Shown here: piece after piece, positions 1 to 8,430 of the stretch
Numbering within the stretch: the stretch's first letter is position 1
Layout: each line of letters begins with the position of its first letter
Assembly (NCBI RefSeq): GCF_023284005.1
Contig: NZ_JAKIKS010000017.1
Location: 1-61,383, forward strand
DNA: 61,383 nucleotides
Source: Shewanella surugensis
Lineage (GTDB): Bacteria > Pseudomonadota > Gammaproteobacteria > Enterobacterales > Shewanellaceae
Direction of reading: 5' to 3'
The notes under the pieces: model-generated
The model's input: only the letters and a program-made list of their open reading frames with translations
The model's database searches: none
What the model was told of the DNA's origin: nothing
Made by a program: the position numbers and the translations under genes

Positions 1-16
1 CGTCCAATGGACTTTG

Positions 17-106
17 TTACATTGTCAGACTCGCTTCTTTATTCAGAGTCATAGGGTCATCTGGTGATACAGATGGTTCACTCATAAGCGGTGAACAGCG
101 CTTCAT
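17..106 (-). CDS. Possible 29-residue small protein, unknown
   Basis: A short minus-strand frame starts with ATG at 106. A GTGAGGT purine run lies just upstream, so a start is plausible. The predicted peptide begins MKRCSPLMSEP and ends NKEASLTM; it is polar, with no membrane segment and no recognised domain. Nothing else identifies it, and a frame of this length can arise by chance. The rest of 1-519 shows no gene I recognise. Confidence 0.2.
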   Translation of the reverse strand: MKRCSPLMSEPSVSPDDPMTLNKEASLTM

Positions 107-247
107 ACGACCTCACGTCGCACGAACATAATAATGATTGTACGTCACGCGGCTGTGGGGTTCGAGGAAAAAGGGCTGTGAACGCTTTGAAATGAACAGT
201 TATCTTAGCCAAAAAAACCCAAAATAGCGATGTTAATAAGTAGTAAA

Positions 248-266
248 AAGTACCACTTTGGTACTT
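248..266. repeat. 8-bp perfect inverted repeat, 3-nt loop
   Basis: The arms AAGTACCA and TGGTACTT pair perfectly around CTT. It lies in the gene-poor leader of the window, about 260 bases before the LprI-like gene. No U-run follows directly, so it is not a classical terminator. It could be an operator or chance. Confidence 0.3.
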
Positions 267-525
267 GAGGGGATTTGGAAGATAAGAGTGATGAAATCAC
301 AAATCGAGCAATGCTAATGGTTGTTCCCTGAGCAGGTTCTTTAAGCGTTTATCTTTTGGCCATCTGTGCGGTCGACATTAGCGGTGGGTGAGGGGATTGT
401 GTTGATCATGATAGGGATCTTATATTGTGATGTATTATTCACTAAAACATCATTTATCTTCTATTATTTTTCTATTACAGAGTGGTGTTTTATTTATAAG
501 GGATCACTGTTTATAAGGAGTGCGG

Positions 526-990
526 GTGACATATTTAACATTTATTGCGTTTTTTTTAGCTTTTATGAGTTCGAGCGCCGTGTTTGCTAAAGAGCCGAAT
601 CGCTGTTTGTCTAAAGCCTATACACAAATGGAGATGAATCGATGTGCTGGAGTGGGGCTTGAAGAAGCTGATGTGCAGTTGAATCGAGTGTATAAAAAAA
701 TTAAGACGGTATACAGCGAGGATAAGGTCTTCCTAGGCAAGCTTAAGAGCGCGCAGCTGGCTTGGATTACATCCAGGGATGCTGATTTTGATTTGCAATA
801 CCCACACAAAGAAGAGCCTCGATACTATGGCAGTGTGTTTCCAATGTGTGCAGCAGATCATAAAGTCCAGCTCACGCTTAAAAGAGTCGCATTTTTAAAG
901 CAATGGCTCGTCGGCACTGAAGAAGGCGATGTCTGCAGCGGTTCTCAAATGACTCAATGGCAATTAACAGAAAGATTAAAAACACAGTAA
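526..990 (+). CDS. Exported LprI/DUF1311-like small protein
   Basis: The product is about 154 residues with an N-terminal signal peptide (hydrophobic stretch ending near SSAVFA) and a mature part with Cys pairs and the pattern QMEMNRCAG...LNRVYKKI. That pattern is typical of the lysozyme-inhibitor LprI N-terminal family (DUF1311), in which a helical hairpin is held by disulphides. The start is chosen as GTG at 526 because AAGGAG (515-520) sits 5 bases upstream; the GTG at 520 overlaps that site. The gene stands alone. Inhibition of host or phage lysozyme is known for some family members but cannot be asserted here; many DUF1311 proteins have no known role. Confidence 0.7.
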   Translation: MTYLTFIAFFLAFMSSSAVFAKEPNRCLSKAYTQMEMNRCAGVGLEEADVQLNRVYKKIKTVYSEDKVFLGKLKSAQLAWITSRDADFDLQYPHKEEPRYYGSVFPMCAADHKVQLTLKRVAFLKQWLVGTEEGDVCSGSQMTQWQLTERLKTQ

Positions 991-1317
991 AAAAAGGTAA
1001 ATGAATTTTGATGTATGTCATTTTTTTGGTGGTTATTTAAGCGTGGAGTGTTCGTTTTTACGTGAAATTATTTTTTTGTAGGCAGTTACTTAATTGAATT
1101 TATATGCTTTTAATTATCAGCTGCCAATAATCGTTGTTTATTTTATAGTGTTTTTTCTTTGTCGGTTGTGTCGGCAAGCACTGAACCTTTTAATTTCTGC
1201 CTTATCTGAAAGTAGGTCACTTTAATTTCTTATGTATGAAATGGCTCATTAAGTCGTAATTGCATTTAAGCCTTAAGTGCTTCTAATTTTGTCACTTTCA
1301 CCGATAACAAGCAATGA
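991..1317. other. Intergenic gap, no recognisable feature
   Basis: This is 327 bases of AT-rich DNA between the LprI-like gene and the sulfotransferase gene. I see no convincing terminator, RNA gene or coding remnant. It probably carries the promoter of the downstream gene. Confidence 0.5.
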
Positions 1318-2343
1318 ATGAGGCTTATGAAACAGATATTTTTACATATAGGTAGTCATAAAACGGGCAGTTCTTCGATTCAAGAAGCGTTGTTAACTCA
1401 ACAGGATGTGCTACATGAGCAGGACTTTCATTACTTTGACATTAGAGGCCCATCAGGTCAGTCGGGGCATCCTAGCGAGTGGGTGATGACAGAGGATGTG
1501 CATTCTGGTTCTACTCATGTATTAGCCTTGGACAAATTGAGAAAGTTATTTGACAGTATTGAACAAAATCACATTATTTTTTCTAATGAAATGCTGAGTT
1601 GGATTTTTAGAGAGAGTCGAATATCTCATATTAGAGAAGCCTTGCGTGGTTTTTTTGTGACGGTCATTGTTTATATCAGACGTCAAGATAAACAAATGAT
1701 TTCTCATCATCAGCAAGGCTCTAAGGGGGCGAGTCCTGCGTTGGACTATTATGCCAGTGCGCCAAGAGCGTTTCCCTCTCAAGGTTTTTATCGGTATTTA
1801 AACTATTTTGATAAGCTATGCATGTGGGCGGATGTATTTGGCCAAGAAAATATAAATATTCGAATATTTGAACCTGAAAATTTTGAGCAAGGTGATGTGG
1901 TGCAAGATTTTTGCCATCAGATCGGTGTGCAAGGTATTAAGGGGGTTAGGGTTAATTGCTCTAATGGATTCGAAAAGACCAAGATGGGTCATTTAATCAA
2001 TAAAACCTTACCTAAGAGTGAATTGTCCCGTTTATTGCGCAGTGGCTTGAGTGATCATGGCAAGCTATTACCTTCCAAGCAGCAAGCAAAGATGATGTAT
2101 CAACGGTATATTTATACTAACCAAAAGCTCAATGCTAAATTTAACTTGTCTGATCAATATGATTTATCTGAGAAGTACGATGATATTTTTAACCAAGATT
2201 TTTCTTGTTATCCCGATGAACCTAGTGATGAATGGGATGAAACTTCTGCCAATCAAGCCATTGAGCATTTACTGCAATCCTTAGCGCCGCTGGCTAAATC
2301 TAAGTTGTTTAATTTATTGTTGAAATTCTATAGTGTTAAATAA
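1318..2343 (+). CDS. P-loop sulfotransferase-family protein
   Basis: The N-terminus carries LHIGSHKTGSSSIQEAL at residues 8-24, the 5'-phosphosulfate loop of PAPS-dependent sulfotransferases of the carbohydrate or capsule type. A later stretch near residues 93-120 (IIFSNEMLSW, then FFVTVIVYIRRQDKQMISHHQQ) fits the 3'-phosphate-binding region, with an Arg after a hydrophobic strand. The length of 341 residues is normal for the family. The predicted reaction is transfer of sulfate from PAPS to a saccharide or other acceptor; the acceptor cannot be read. An alternative start at 1327 (MKQIFLHIG) is about as likely, since TGAGG lies just ahead of it. No polysaccharide operon is adjacent, so the gene appears isolated. 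Confidence 0.7.
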   Translation: MRLMKQIFLHIGSHKTGSSSIQEALLTQQDVLHEQDFHYFDIRGPSGQSGHPSEWVMTEDVHSGSTHVLALDKLRKLFDSIEQNHIIFSNEMLSWIFRESRISHIREALRGFFVTVIVYIRRQDKQMISHHQQGSKGASPALDYYASAPRAFPSQGFYRYLNYFDKLCMWADVFGQENINIRIFEPENFEQGDVVQDFCHQIGVQGIKGVRVNCSNGFEKTKMGHLINKTLPKSELSRLLRSGLSDHGKLLPSKQQAKMMYQRYIYTNQKLNAKFNLSDQYDLSEKYDDIFNQDFSCYPDEPSDEWDETSANQAIEHLLQSLAPLAKSKLFNLLLKFYSVK

Positions 2344-2376
2344 TCATGAAGGCAATATGAGTCATCGTCTCTCATT

Positions 2377-2413
2377 ATTCACTTAAGCCTTAACAACAAA
2401 GGCTTAAGTGAAT
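2377..2413. terminator. 15-bp perfect hairpin between convergent genes
   Basis: ATTCACTTAAGCCTT (2377-2391) pairs perfectly with AAGGCTTAAGTGAAT (2399-2413) around a 7-base loop. It lies between the convergent sulfotransferase and metalloprotease genes, so it probably stops both transcripts, although no strong U-run follows. Confidence 0.6.
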
Positions 2414-2430
2414 GGGTCAATATGTTTACG

Positions 2431-3552
2431 CTAGCTTTGCAAAATTTTAAGTGGTAGTCCCAACATGCTGTCGCCTGTGCCGGCAAAGTACCAAATAATG
2501 GCAATGAATAAGCCTACTGTGACGAAATACCATAGGGTTGAAAATAGTTGTCCGTATCGGTCTAAGGGCAACAAGTGACTTTGGTGACGTGTTTTCCATT
2601 CAAAAATAATTTCTGCGCTGCCAATTAACAGCAAAAACCCCAGTAGCGCTAAGCCTAAGGTATAGCTGATGTAAATGCCGATGGCGGCGCCTAGCACGCA
2701 AGCGACGAGTCCTGCCACGCTATTCATTGAGAAACTGATGCTTTTTAAAATATGCCCACCATCTAAGGGTAATATGGGCAGTAAGTTAAACAGGTTCAAT
2801 AATGCATTAAAAGCGGCCAGTCCAGCAAAAAAAATGTTGCCTGTTACCCAATAAAGGATTAATGAAATGATGGACATGAATAATCCGAAAGTGGGTCCCA
2901 TAATGGAAATCACCACATCTTGCCAGCGGGTATTTATTTTCTCATCACTGAGTGCTAAGCCTCCCATAAAAGGAATAAGGTAAATCCCTTTGGTTTTCAT
3001 GCCAAAATATTTCATCGCACGAATATGGCCATATTCATGAAACACTAAGCAGGCGATGAGGGCAATGGCAAACTGAAAAGAAAAGAGCCATGAATAAGCG
3101 GCAATACTGGCTCCCGCTAAGACCACTTTGATGATTTTTGCACTCTTGAGTAGCTTAAACCCCAGTGAAGCAAGGCCGATGATGCTAAAAGGCTTTTTGG
3201 CTTTAACGGGTTTTAGGGGGACTTGGCGTTCAATATCTTTGGTGTCTCGACTGCCTTCAGTCAGTAATACCTCATTTTTCAATAATCGATAATGGATGGA
3301 AAAGGGTTGCCAGCTTAAGTCGGTTTCTAATGTGATTTGGATTTTTTGTGGTAATGGGGGCTCAATTGAAGGTGTTGCTTGACTGGCAGTTTGAACGGAT
3401 AATTCAAATGCATGGGTCTTTTTGCCCTCATTATCAGCGCTGGCGTCGATAACAGAGACTAGAGACTCTCCCCAAAAAAGTTGCTGCCAACCCGCCATTG
3501 AGCCTTCGAGTCTTAACGGTTTGCCGAGACAATCTATGTTAATTAATTCCAC
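2431..3552 (-). CDS. Site-2-protease-like membrane metallopeptidase (M50)
   Basis: This is a membrane zinc peptidase of the S2P/M50 class. In the longest frame the zinc motif HEYGH is at residues 176-180 and the third-ligand motif LPLDGGH at 266-271, with Asp268 as the expected ligand. Several hydrophobic segments surround both. The first 125 residues form a soluble domain I do not recognise. The start is set at GTG 3552 because AGGTGAG precedes it by about 7 bases; the GTG at 3564 overlaps that site. Such proteases cleave membrane-anchored substrates inside the bilayer. The N-terminal domain and the lack of a PDZ domain separate it from RseP. Its substrate is unknown. Confidence 0.75.
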   Translation of the reverse strand: MELINIDCLGKPLRLEGSMAGWQQLFWGESLVSVIDASADNEGKKTHAFELSVQTASQATPSIEPPLPQKIQITLETDLSWQPFSIHYRLLKNEVLLTEGSRDTKDIERQVPLKPVKAKKPFSIIGLASLGFKLLKSAKIIKVVLAGASIAAYSWLFSFQFAIALIACLVFHEYGHIRAMKYFGMKTKGIYLIPFMGGLALSDEKINTRWQDVVISIMGPTFGLFMSIISLILYWVTGNIFFAGLAAFNALLNLFNLLPILPLDGGHILKSISFSMNSVAGLVACVLGAAIGIYISYTLGLALLGFLLLIGSAEIIFEWKTRHQSHLLPLDRYGQLFSTLWYFVTVGLFIAIIWYFAGTGDSMLGLPLKILQS

Positions 3553-3700
3553 TGTGGTGCTCACCTAGCAATAAAGTTAATGATACGGACCCATTTGTTT
3601 TTATGGGGACATGACTGTTTTTTGTTTTGACAGCCTAGAGAAAAAAGTATTTGAGTCAACTAAGTTCATTATATCTATTTAATAGCATTTAGGTTTGAAT

Positions 3701-3999
3701 ATGTGTGGCTTTGTTGCTGCTTTTCACCTTTAGGGTGTTTTCAAAGCAAAAAGTCATTAATGCATTAGAAACGAGTAAACATCGAGGACCCGGTGAGTCT
3801 GCTATTTGGGCGAGTCATGTTCAAGGATTGGGTTAGGCCATACTCGCTTGAGTGTTATGATCCGTTATTTGCCATGGTACGAAATGTTGCCGATCCAGTG
3901 ATGACGAGTCTCATTATTCAAGATAAGTTGGCGATGTCGAGTATTTACCTAACTTATCTTGAATATTATCGTCAATATGAATTTAATGTACTTAGCTAA
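3701..3999 (+). pseudogene. Decayed N-terminus of class II glutamine amidotransferase
   Basis: ATG at 3701 begins MCGFVAAF, matching the start of class II amidotransferases such as asparagine synthase, where Cys2 is the nucleophile. After a stop and frame change the DNA reads ALETSKHRGPGESA, the KHRGPD-type motif. After another frame change it reads GHTRLSV, the GHxRLSI motif. A last segment (IYLTYLEYYRQYEF) resembles the IYNYxEL region. The motifs occur in the correct order and spacing but in different frames, so this is a dead gene fragment. The synthase domain is absent. It lies between the metalloprotease gene and rsmC and ends over the tail of rsmC. The 68-codon open frame in this stretch should not be called a gene. 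Confidence 0.75.
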
Positions 4000-5030
4000 G
4001 TAATATTAGAATAGATTTTATAATGATTCGTTTCTGCTTTGACATTGACTTGCTTGAAGTGGGTTTCAATGATGTCTGCGTAAGGTAAATGGCGGTTGGC
4101 GACGATGTAAAATAAGCCTCTTTTTTTGAGCTTTAAGGCACTGTCTTGCACAAACGTTTTAGCGATCTGTGTGGTTGCCGATAATCCATCATGAAAGGGT
4201 GGATTAGAAATAATGCCATCATAGAGTGAGTTGGTTTGGCTAAGTCCGTTTGATGCAAAAATATTGGCTTGAATATCATTAGCTTGCATCGTTAGTCTAC
4301 AGGCTTCAAGGGCCATGGCATTGATGTCGATACAATCAATATCCAGTGTTGGTTGTGCTTTTAAGATGGCAGCACTGATGACACCCGCGCCACAACCAAA
4401 ATCAAGGACTTTTCCGGTCATTTTTGGGAGATGTTCTAATAATAATTTTGTGCCCGCATCGAGACGTTTTTCACTGAACACCCCCACAAGATTACAAATA
4501 GTGATGTCACCTTGAGGAGTCGTGAGTTGATATCGACTGGTCCAGTCTTCGATATTGATCTGCGGCGCTACTTGTTGTAATTCACTACAATAAAGTAGGC
4601 AGTGACGTGCATTATCCAGCTTCATTGGCGCGCTAAAATAATCAGGCATTTGTTTAGTAATGGATTTTATTCCCCCCTTATTTTCACCCGTAATGATGAG
4701 CTGCCCTTCAGGTTTTAAATGATAGCCCGCAAGATTAATTAAATAAGGGGTTAATGACTTGGCTTTCGGGTAGTAAATAATGACGGTATCAAAGCGTTCA
4801 TCATGGGGCAGTTGATGGCCAAAATGAAGCTGTAGGTTTTGATGTTGATGGTTTTCTAATTGTAAATAATGATGGTAATCCAGCGCTAATGCGCAAACGC
4901 TTGAAGCTGTTTCAAGCAATTCGATTGGGAGTAAATCACTTTCATAATTGAGGATTAATACAGAATGATTGTCGACTAATTCGCGATTACGTAAAATAAT
5001 TTGAGAAGGATTGGTTAGCACTGGCGTCAC
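3996..5030 (-). CDS. rsmC: 16S rRNA (guanine-1207-N2)-methyltransferase RsmC
   Basis: This is a duplicated-fold rRNA methyltransferase of 344 residues, the usual RsmC length. The C-terminal catalytic half has the SAM-binding motif VLDFGCGAG at residues 208-216 and the catalytic SNPPFHDG at 275-282. The N-terminal half (1-170) is the degenerate copy that binds RNA. It methylates G1207 in helix 34 of the assembled 30S subunit using S-adenosylmethionine. The start is GTG with no strong ribosome-binding site. It is monocistronic, facing away from the downstream metalloprotease gene across a pseudogene. Confidence 0.9.
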   Translation of the reverse strand: MTPVLTNPSQIILRNRELVDNHSVLILNYESDLLPIELLETASSVCALALDYHHYLQLENHQHQNLQLHFGHQLPHDERFDTVIIYYPKAKSLTPYLINLAGYHLKPEGQLIITGENKGGIKSITKQMPDYFSAPMKLDNARHCLLYCSELQQVAPQINIEDWTSRYQLTTPQGDITICNLVGVFSEKRLDAGTKLLLEHLPKMTGKVLDFGCGAGVISAAILKAQPTLDIDCIDINAMALEACRLTMQANDIQANIFASNGLSQTNSLYDGIISNPPFHDGLSATTQIAKTFVQDSALKLKKRGLFYIVANRHLPYADIIETHFKQVNVKAETNHYKIYSNIT

Positions 5031-5077
5031 ATCAAGTAAGAATTTGCGGCCATTATACGTTATTTTTTCTTGGTAAT

Positions 5078-5116
5078 ACCCAAGTGAGTTGAAATGTTTC
5101 TTTTACTCACTTGGGT
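5078..5116. terminator. 12-bp perfect hairpin after phosphatase gene
   Basis: ACCCAAGTGAGT (5078-5089) pairs perfectly with ACTCACTTGGGT (5105-5116). It lies just beyond the stop of the first alkaline phosphatase gene. There is no U-run on the minus strand, so it may be a stabilising 3' hairpin or a weak terminator. Confidence 0.5.
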
Positions 5117-5126
5117 AGGGGATAGC

Positions 5127-6437
5127 TTACGGCAATAAGCTGATCATTTTTTTTGCAATATCGGTATTGTCTTGATGACCTCTAAATAAATTAGCCCCAG
5201 GCCCGTCAGCAAACACTTGCACGTCGACGCCAGTATGACCACCCGATGTCCAGCCTGTATTTGATTTTAGGCTAATCAGCTGTTTAATGGCGGTGGTCAG
5301 CGCTTTGGTGCCTTCTTCTCTTGCATCGGCTAATGTTTGCAGCTCATGACTATCAGGTGTAAAACCTAAGCTTGTTATCATGTTTTGTTGCCAATTTTGA
5401 TCCTCATTTGCTTTTTCAGCAATGTGTTTAGGACTCGCATTGACACCTTTAATCAGTTGGGGATCCCATGCATACACGCCATTGGCCCCAATCGATAGTC
5501 CGCCCGTATTGTGATCGGCTGTGATCACGACTAGGGTGTCAGGGTGGTCGCGTACGTATTGTTCAACGACTTCGATAGTATTGGCAAATTCTTCCATTTC
5601 TCCCATAGCACTCACGATATCATTATCATGACCGCCCCAATCAATGAGGCTCCCTTCAACTAATAATACGAATCCGTTTGGGTTTTGAGAAAGCAATGAA
5701 ATGGCTTTCTTGGTTTCTATGGTTAAACTGTTGATATCTTTATCGTTTACCGCTAGAGGTAATTCGATGTCTGCAAATAGGCCTAATACTTTAGGTTTTT
5801 TGACACTGTCTAATTGAGATAGCTCGGTAATATATTGATAACCTTTATCTTTGAATTTATTGATTAAGGTTTCAGAGAAATAGCGCTGCCCGCCGCCTAG
5901 AATGACATCGGCATCGGTATCGATATAGCTTTCTGCAATGGCGACATAGTTTTGTCTGCTTTCGTTGTGAGCGAGAAAGCCCGCGGGTGTGGCATGATTC
6001 ACTTGTGATTTAACGGCGACGCCTGTTGACATGCCTTTTTTCTTGGCGATCTGCATAATGGAACTGATAGGCTTTTTATGCTCATCAACACCGATTGCGC
6101 CATTATAGGTTTTAATACCCGATGACAGCGCGGTTGCTGAAGCCGCAGAATCGGTGACATAGCCACTAACCCTAGCAGGGTATGTACTGGCCATACCCAC
6201 AAGCAGTCTATCAAACACGGTTTCTTCGACTTCTTCTGTATTGGGATTATCTTGATAATAACGATAAGCGCTGGTGTATTCTGGACCCATGCCATCACCG
6301 ATCATAATGATTATGTTTTTAGGACGTGCAGGGGCTTGTTGAATATCGATAGCCGGATTGTTTGTGGTTGCTCCCGCAGCGAGGGGGAGGAAGATACTGA
6401 CGGCACACACCAATAGCATAGCTCTTTTGAAAAGCAT
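5127..6437 (-). CDS. Alkaline phosphatase, PhoA family (copy 1)
   Basis: This is a secreted phosphomonoesterase with an N-terminal signal peptide (about residues 1-22). Metal and catalytic motifs are visible: MIGDGMG (45-51), the nucleophile segment TDSAASATA with Ser97, VEGSLIDWGGHDND (260-273), TADHNTGG (306-313) and the C-terminal zinc ligand in GGHTGVDV (399-406). The length of 436 is normal. The IDWGGH version differs from the E. coli PhoA segment and resembles the WGGH/HGHH type of other bacterial and animal enzymes. GGAAAA precedes the ATG. It hydrolyses phosphate monoesters to free phosphate in the periplasm or outside the cell. A close paralogue lies immediately upstream on the same strand; each probably has its own promoter because the gap is 420 bases. 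Confidence 0.92.
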   Translation of the reverse strand: MLFKRAMLLVCAVSIFLPLAAGATTNNPAIDIQQAPARPKNIIIMIGDGMGPEYTSAYRYYQDNPNTEEVEETVFDRLLVGMASTYPARVSGYVTDSAASATALSSGIKTYNGAIGVDEHKKPISSIMQIAKKKGMSTGVAVKSQVNHATPAGFLAHNESRQNYVAIAESYIDTDADVILGGGQRYFSETLINKFKDKGYQYITELSQLDSVKKPKVLGLFADIELPLAVNDKDINSLTIETKKAISLLSQNPNGFVLLVEGSLIDWGGHDNDIVSAMGEMEEFANTIEVVEQYVRDHPDTLVVITADHNTGGLSIGANGVYAWDPQLIKGVNASPKHIAEKANEDQNWQQNMITSLGFTPDSHELQTLADAREEGTKALTTAIKQLISLKSNTGWTSGGHTGVDVQVFADGPGANLFRGHQDNTDIAKKMISLLP

Positions 6438-6857
6438 GGTGATTTTCCTATTTTGAAGTGAATTAACGGGTTAGGGATCAGAGGTATTTATCTTATTGTT
6501 TAATTTAAGAGTAATTGATGCTTGTTTTCATCATTATTGGCTGAATAGTAAAAGGATGAGTGTTAAATTACATCTCTTTTATGACACTTTTATTGATTAT
6601 TTTTAATATGGAATGAAAATGTTGTTGAGCGACCATTGTTGATGTCAATGCCGAGGTTTAATTATTATATTTTAAAATCATGGAGTTGGTTGATAGTCTG
6701 TTGTTGTTTTATGTGTTTTTTACTTTTAGAGTAAACGACAAAGAATGAAAGTGAGTGTTTAATTATTTAAATTCCCATCAACGAATTGTTGATATTTACA
6801 TCATTAAACATACATTCTTTGTGTATTTTTACAGGAAAACTGCAACACTCATTGAAG
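6438..6857. other. Gap between the two phosphatase genes
   Basis: This is 420 AT-rich bases holding the promoter of copy 1 and the 3' end of copy 2. I looked for PhoB boxes on the minus strand. TGTCAT and TGTAAT occur near 6570-6590, but 14 bases apart rather than the expected 11. No hairpin terminator or RNA gene is evident. Confidence 0.4.
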
Positions 6858-8207
6858 TCATGGATTGGGATTATTTTGATTAGTAGGCAGGAGGCTGATC
6901 ATATTGTTGGCGATATCAGTATTATCTTGATGTCCATGGAATAAAGCTGAGCTGGGACCCGTAGCGAACACTTGTACATCGACGCCAGTATGTCCATGGC
7001 TTGTCCAACCAGTATGGGAGCGTCGGCTAATAATTTTATTGATCTCATCGGTGAAAATATCTTGATTTTCTTTTTTTGCTGCTGCCAGTTGGTTAATTTC
7101 GGCTTCATTGAGTTTAAAACCTAATTGTTTTGACACGATATCTTGCCAATCATGGCTTTCAAGTGCGGCAATGGCAATGTTGTCAGGGCTGCTTTGTACG
7201 CCTCGAATTAATGCGCTATTCCATGCGTAGACATCGTTGGCTCCGATAGAGAGTCCCCCGGTATTATGATCGGCGGTGATAACGAGTAAGGTCTCTGGGT
7301 GTTGCCTGACAAATTGCTCAGCGACTTCCACTGCATTAGCAAATTCATTCATTTCTCCCATGGCGCTGACAATATCATTACTGTGACCTGCCCAGTCAAT
7401 GAGGCTGCCTTCAACCAGTAACACAAAGCCTTTAGGGTTATTGGAGAGTAGTGTTAATGCCGTTTGTGTTTCTCGACTGAGTTTATGGGCCTTTTTTTCA
7501 TTAATGGCCCAAGGTAATTCTTTATCAGCGAATAGACCGAGTACTTTGGCTTGTTTCAATGAATTAAGCTCAGAAACATCAGTAATATATTGGTAGCCTT
7601 TATTTTTAAACTGTTCAATCAATTCAGATGAAAAATATTGTTGTCCTCCTCCGAGAATGACGTCGGTATCAGTGTGTAAATAACTCAGTGCGATTTCATC
7701 ATAGTTGCGGCGACTTTCATTATGGCTTAAAAAGGCGGCGGGAGTGGCATGATTGACCTGTGAGGTGACTGCGATACCTGTCGACATGCCTTGCTGTTTC
7801 GCTAACTGCATAATGGATCTAACGGCTTGTTTATGCTTATTGATACCAATTGCCCCATTATAGGTTTTTATACCCGATGACAGTGCCGTAGCGGCTGCGG
7901 CACTGTCGGTGACGATTCCTTCGCTCTTTGTTGGATGAGTACTGGACATGCCAACGAGGAGCCTGTCGAATACGGTATGCTCAATATTTTCGGTATCGGG
8001 ATTATCTTGATAATAACGATAAGCGGTTGTGTAAGCTGGTCCCATACCATCTCCTATCATGATGATGATGTTTTTAGGGCGGGCGGGGACAGGTTGACTC
8101 TCTAATTGAGTAATGGGCTTAGCGGCGAATGTACTGGAGGGGAAAAGGAGTAAACCCAATGATAAGAAGGGGAGGAGGCAAGACCATTTTTTGTTTTTTA
8201 ATATCAT
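6858..8207 (-). CDS. Alkaline phosphatase, PhoA family (copy 2)
   Basis: This is a paralogue of the downstream phosphatase with the same motif set: MIGDGMG, TDSAAAATA around the nucleophilic Ser, VEGSLIDWAGHSND, TADHNTGG and GHTGVDV. The start is taken at ATG 8207, giving about 449 residues. This puts the signal peptide (MILKNKKWSCLLPFLSLGLL) at the N-terminus, with AAAGGAT upstream; the longer frame from 8258 adds 17 polar residues of no evident use. It differs from copy 1 mainly at the N-terminus, in the 330-390 region and by a short Asn/Pro tail. Tandem placement points to duplication followed by divergence. Phosphate release from extracellular esters is the expected role. Confidence 0.9.
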   Translation of the reverse strand: MILKNKKWSCLLPFLSLGLLLFPSSTFAAKPITQLESQPVPARPKNIIIMIGDGMGPAYTTAYRYYQDNPDTENIEHTVFDRLLVGMSSTHPTKSEGIVTDSAAAATALSSGIKTYNGAIGINKHKQAVRSIMQLAKQQGMSTGIAVTSQVNHATPAAFLSHNESRRNYDEIALSYLHTDTDVILGGGQQYFSSELIEQFKNKGYQYITDVSELNSLKQAKVLGLFADKELPWAINEKKAHKLSRETQTALTLLSNNPKGFVLLVEGSLIDWAGHSNDIVSAMGEMNEFANAVEVAEQFVRQHPETLLVITADHNTGGLSIGANDVYAWNSALIRGVQSSPDNIAIAALESHDWQDIVSKQLGFKLNEAEINQLAAAKKENQDIFTDEINKIISRRSHTGWTSHGHTGVDVQVFATGPSSALFHGHQDNTDIANNMISLLPTNQNNPNP

Positions 8208-8320
8208 TAAGTAGTATCCTTTTGTTGGTTTTATCTGCCCTGATGACTTTGATTTCATAAGATTTTAGATTATTTAAAGATAGTGATAGCGGTAGTGGTT
8301 ATCATTTCTTCTGATTTGAA

Positions 8321-8350
8321 ATAAAGTGGTTTTATTGAAAGCCACTTTAT
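8321..8350 (-). terminator. Hairpin downstream of gshB
   Basis: ATAAAGTGG (8321-8329) and CCACTTTAT (8342-8350) form a 9-bp perfect stem about 80 bases after the gshB stop. On the minus strand it is followed by TTTC, a weak U-tract. It is probably the end of the gshB transcript. Confidence 0.5.
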
Positions 8351-8360
8351 ACTCGCATGT

Positions 8361-8409
8361 TATACCCATGACCACCTGAAAACATGCTTCTTGAAGCGTC
8401 ATGGCTATA
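8361..8409. repeat. Nested inverted repeat, possible dispersed element
   Basis: TATACCCATGAC (8361-8372) and GTCATGGCTATA (8398-8409) pair with one mismatch. An inner palindrome GCTTCTTGAAGC sits at 8386-8397. The architecture of outer CATGAC arms and an inner CTTC/GAAG stem resembles small intergenic repeats. No second copy was noticed in this window. Confidence 0.4.
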
Positions 8410-8430
8410 TACTTAATAAAAAAACAGATT

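Noticed and set aside
3793..3999. 68-residue open frame as an intact gene
   Set aside because: It is one of three frames of an amidotransferase fragment; the motifs lie partly in the other frames.
6560..6600. Pho box upstream of phosphatase copy 1
   Set aside because: TGTCAT and TGTAAT are present on the minus strand but spaced 14 rather than 11 bases apart, so the direct-repeat rule fails.
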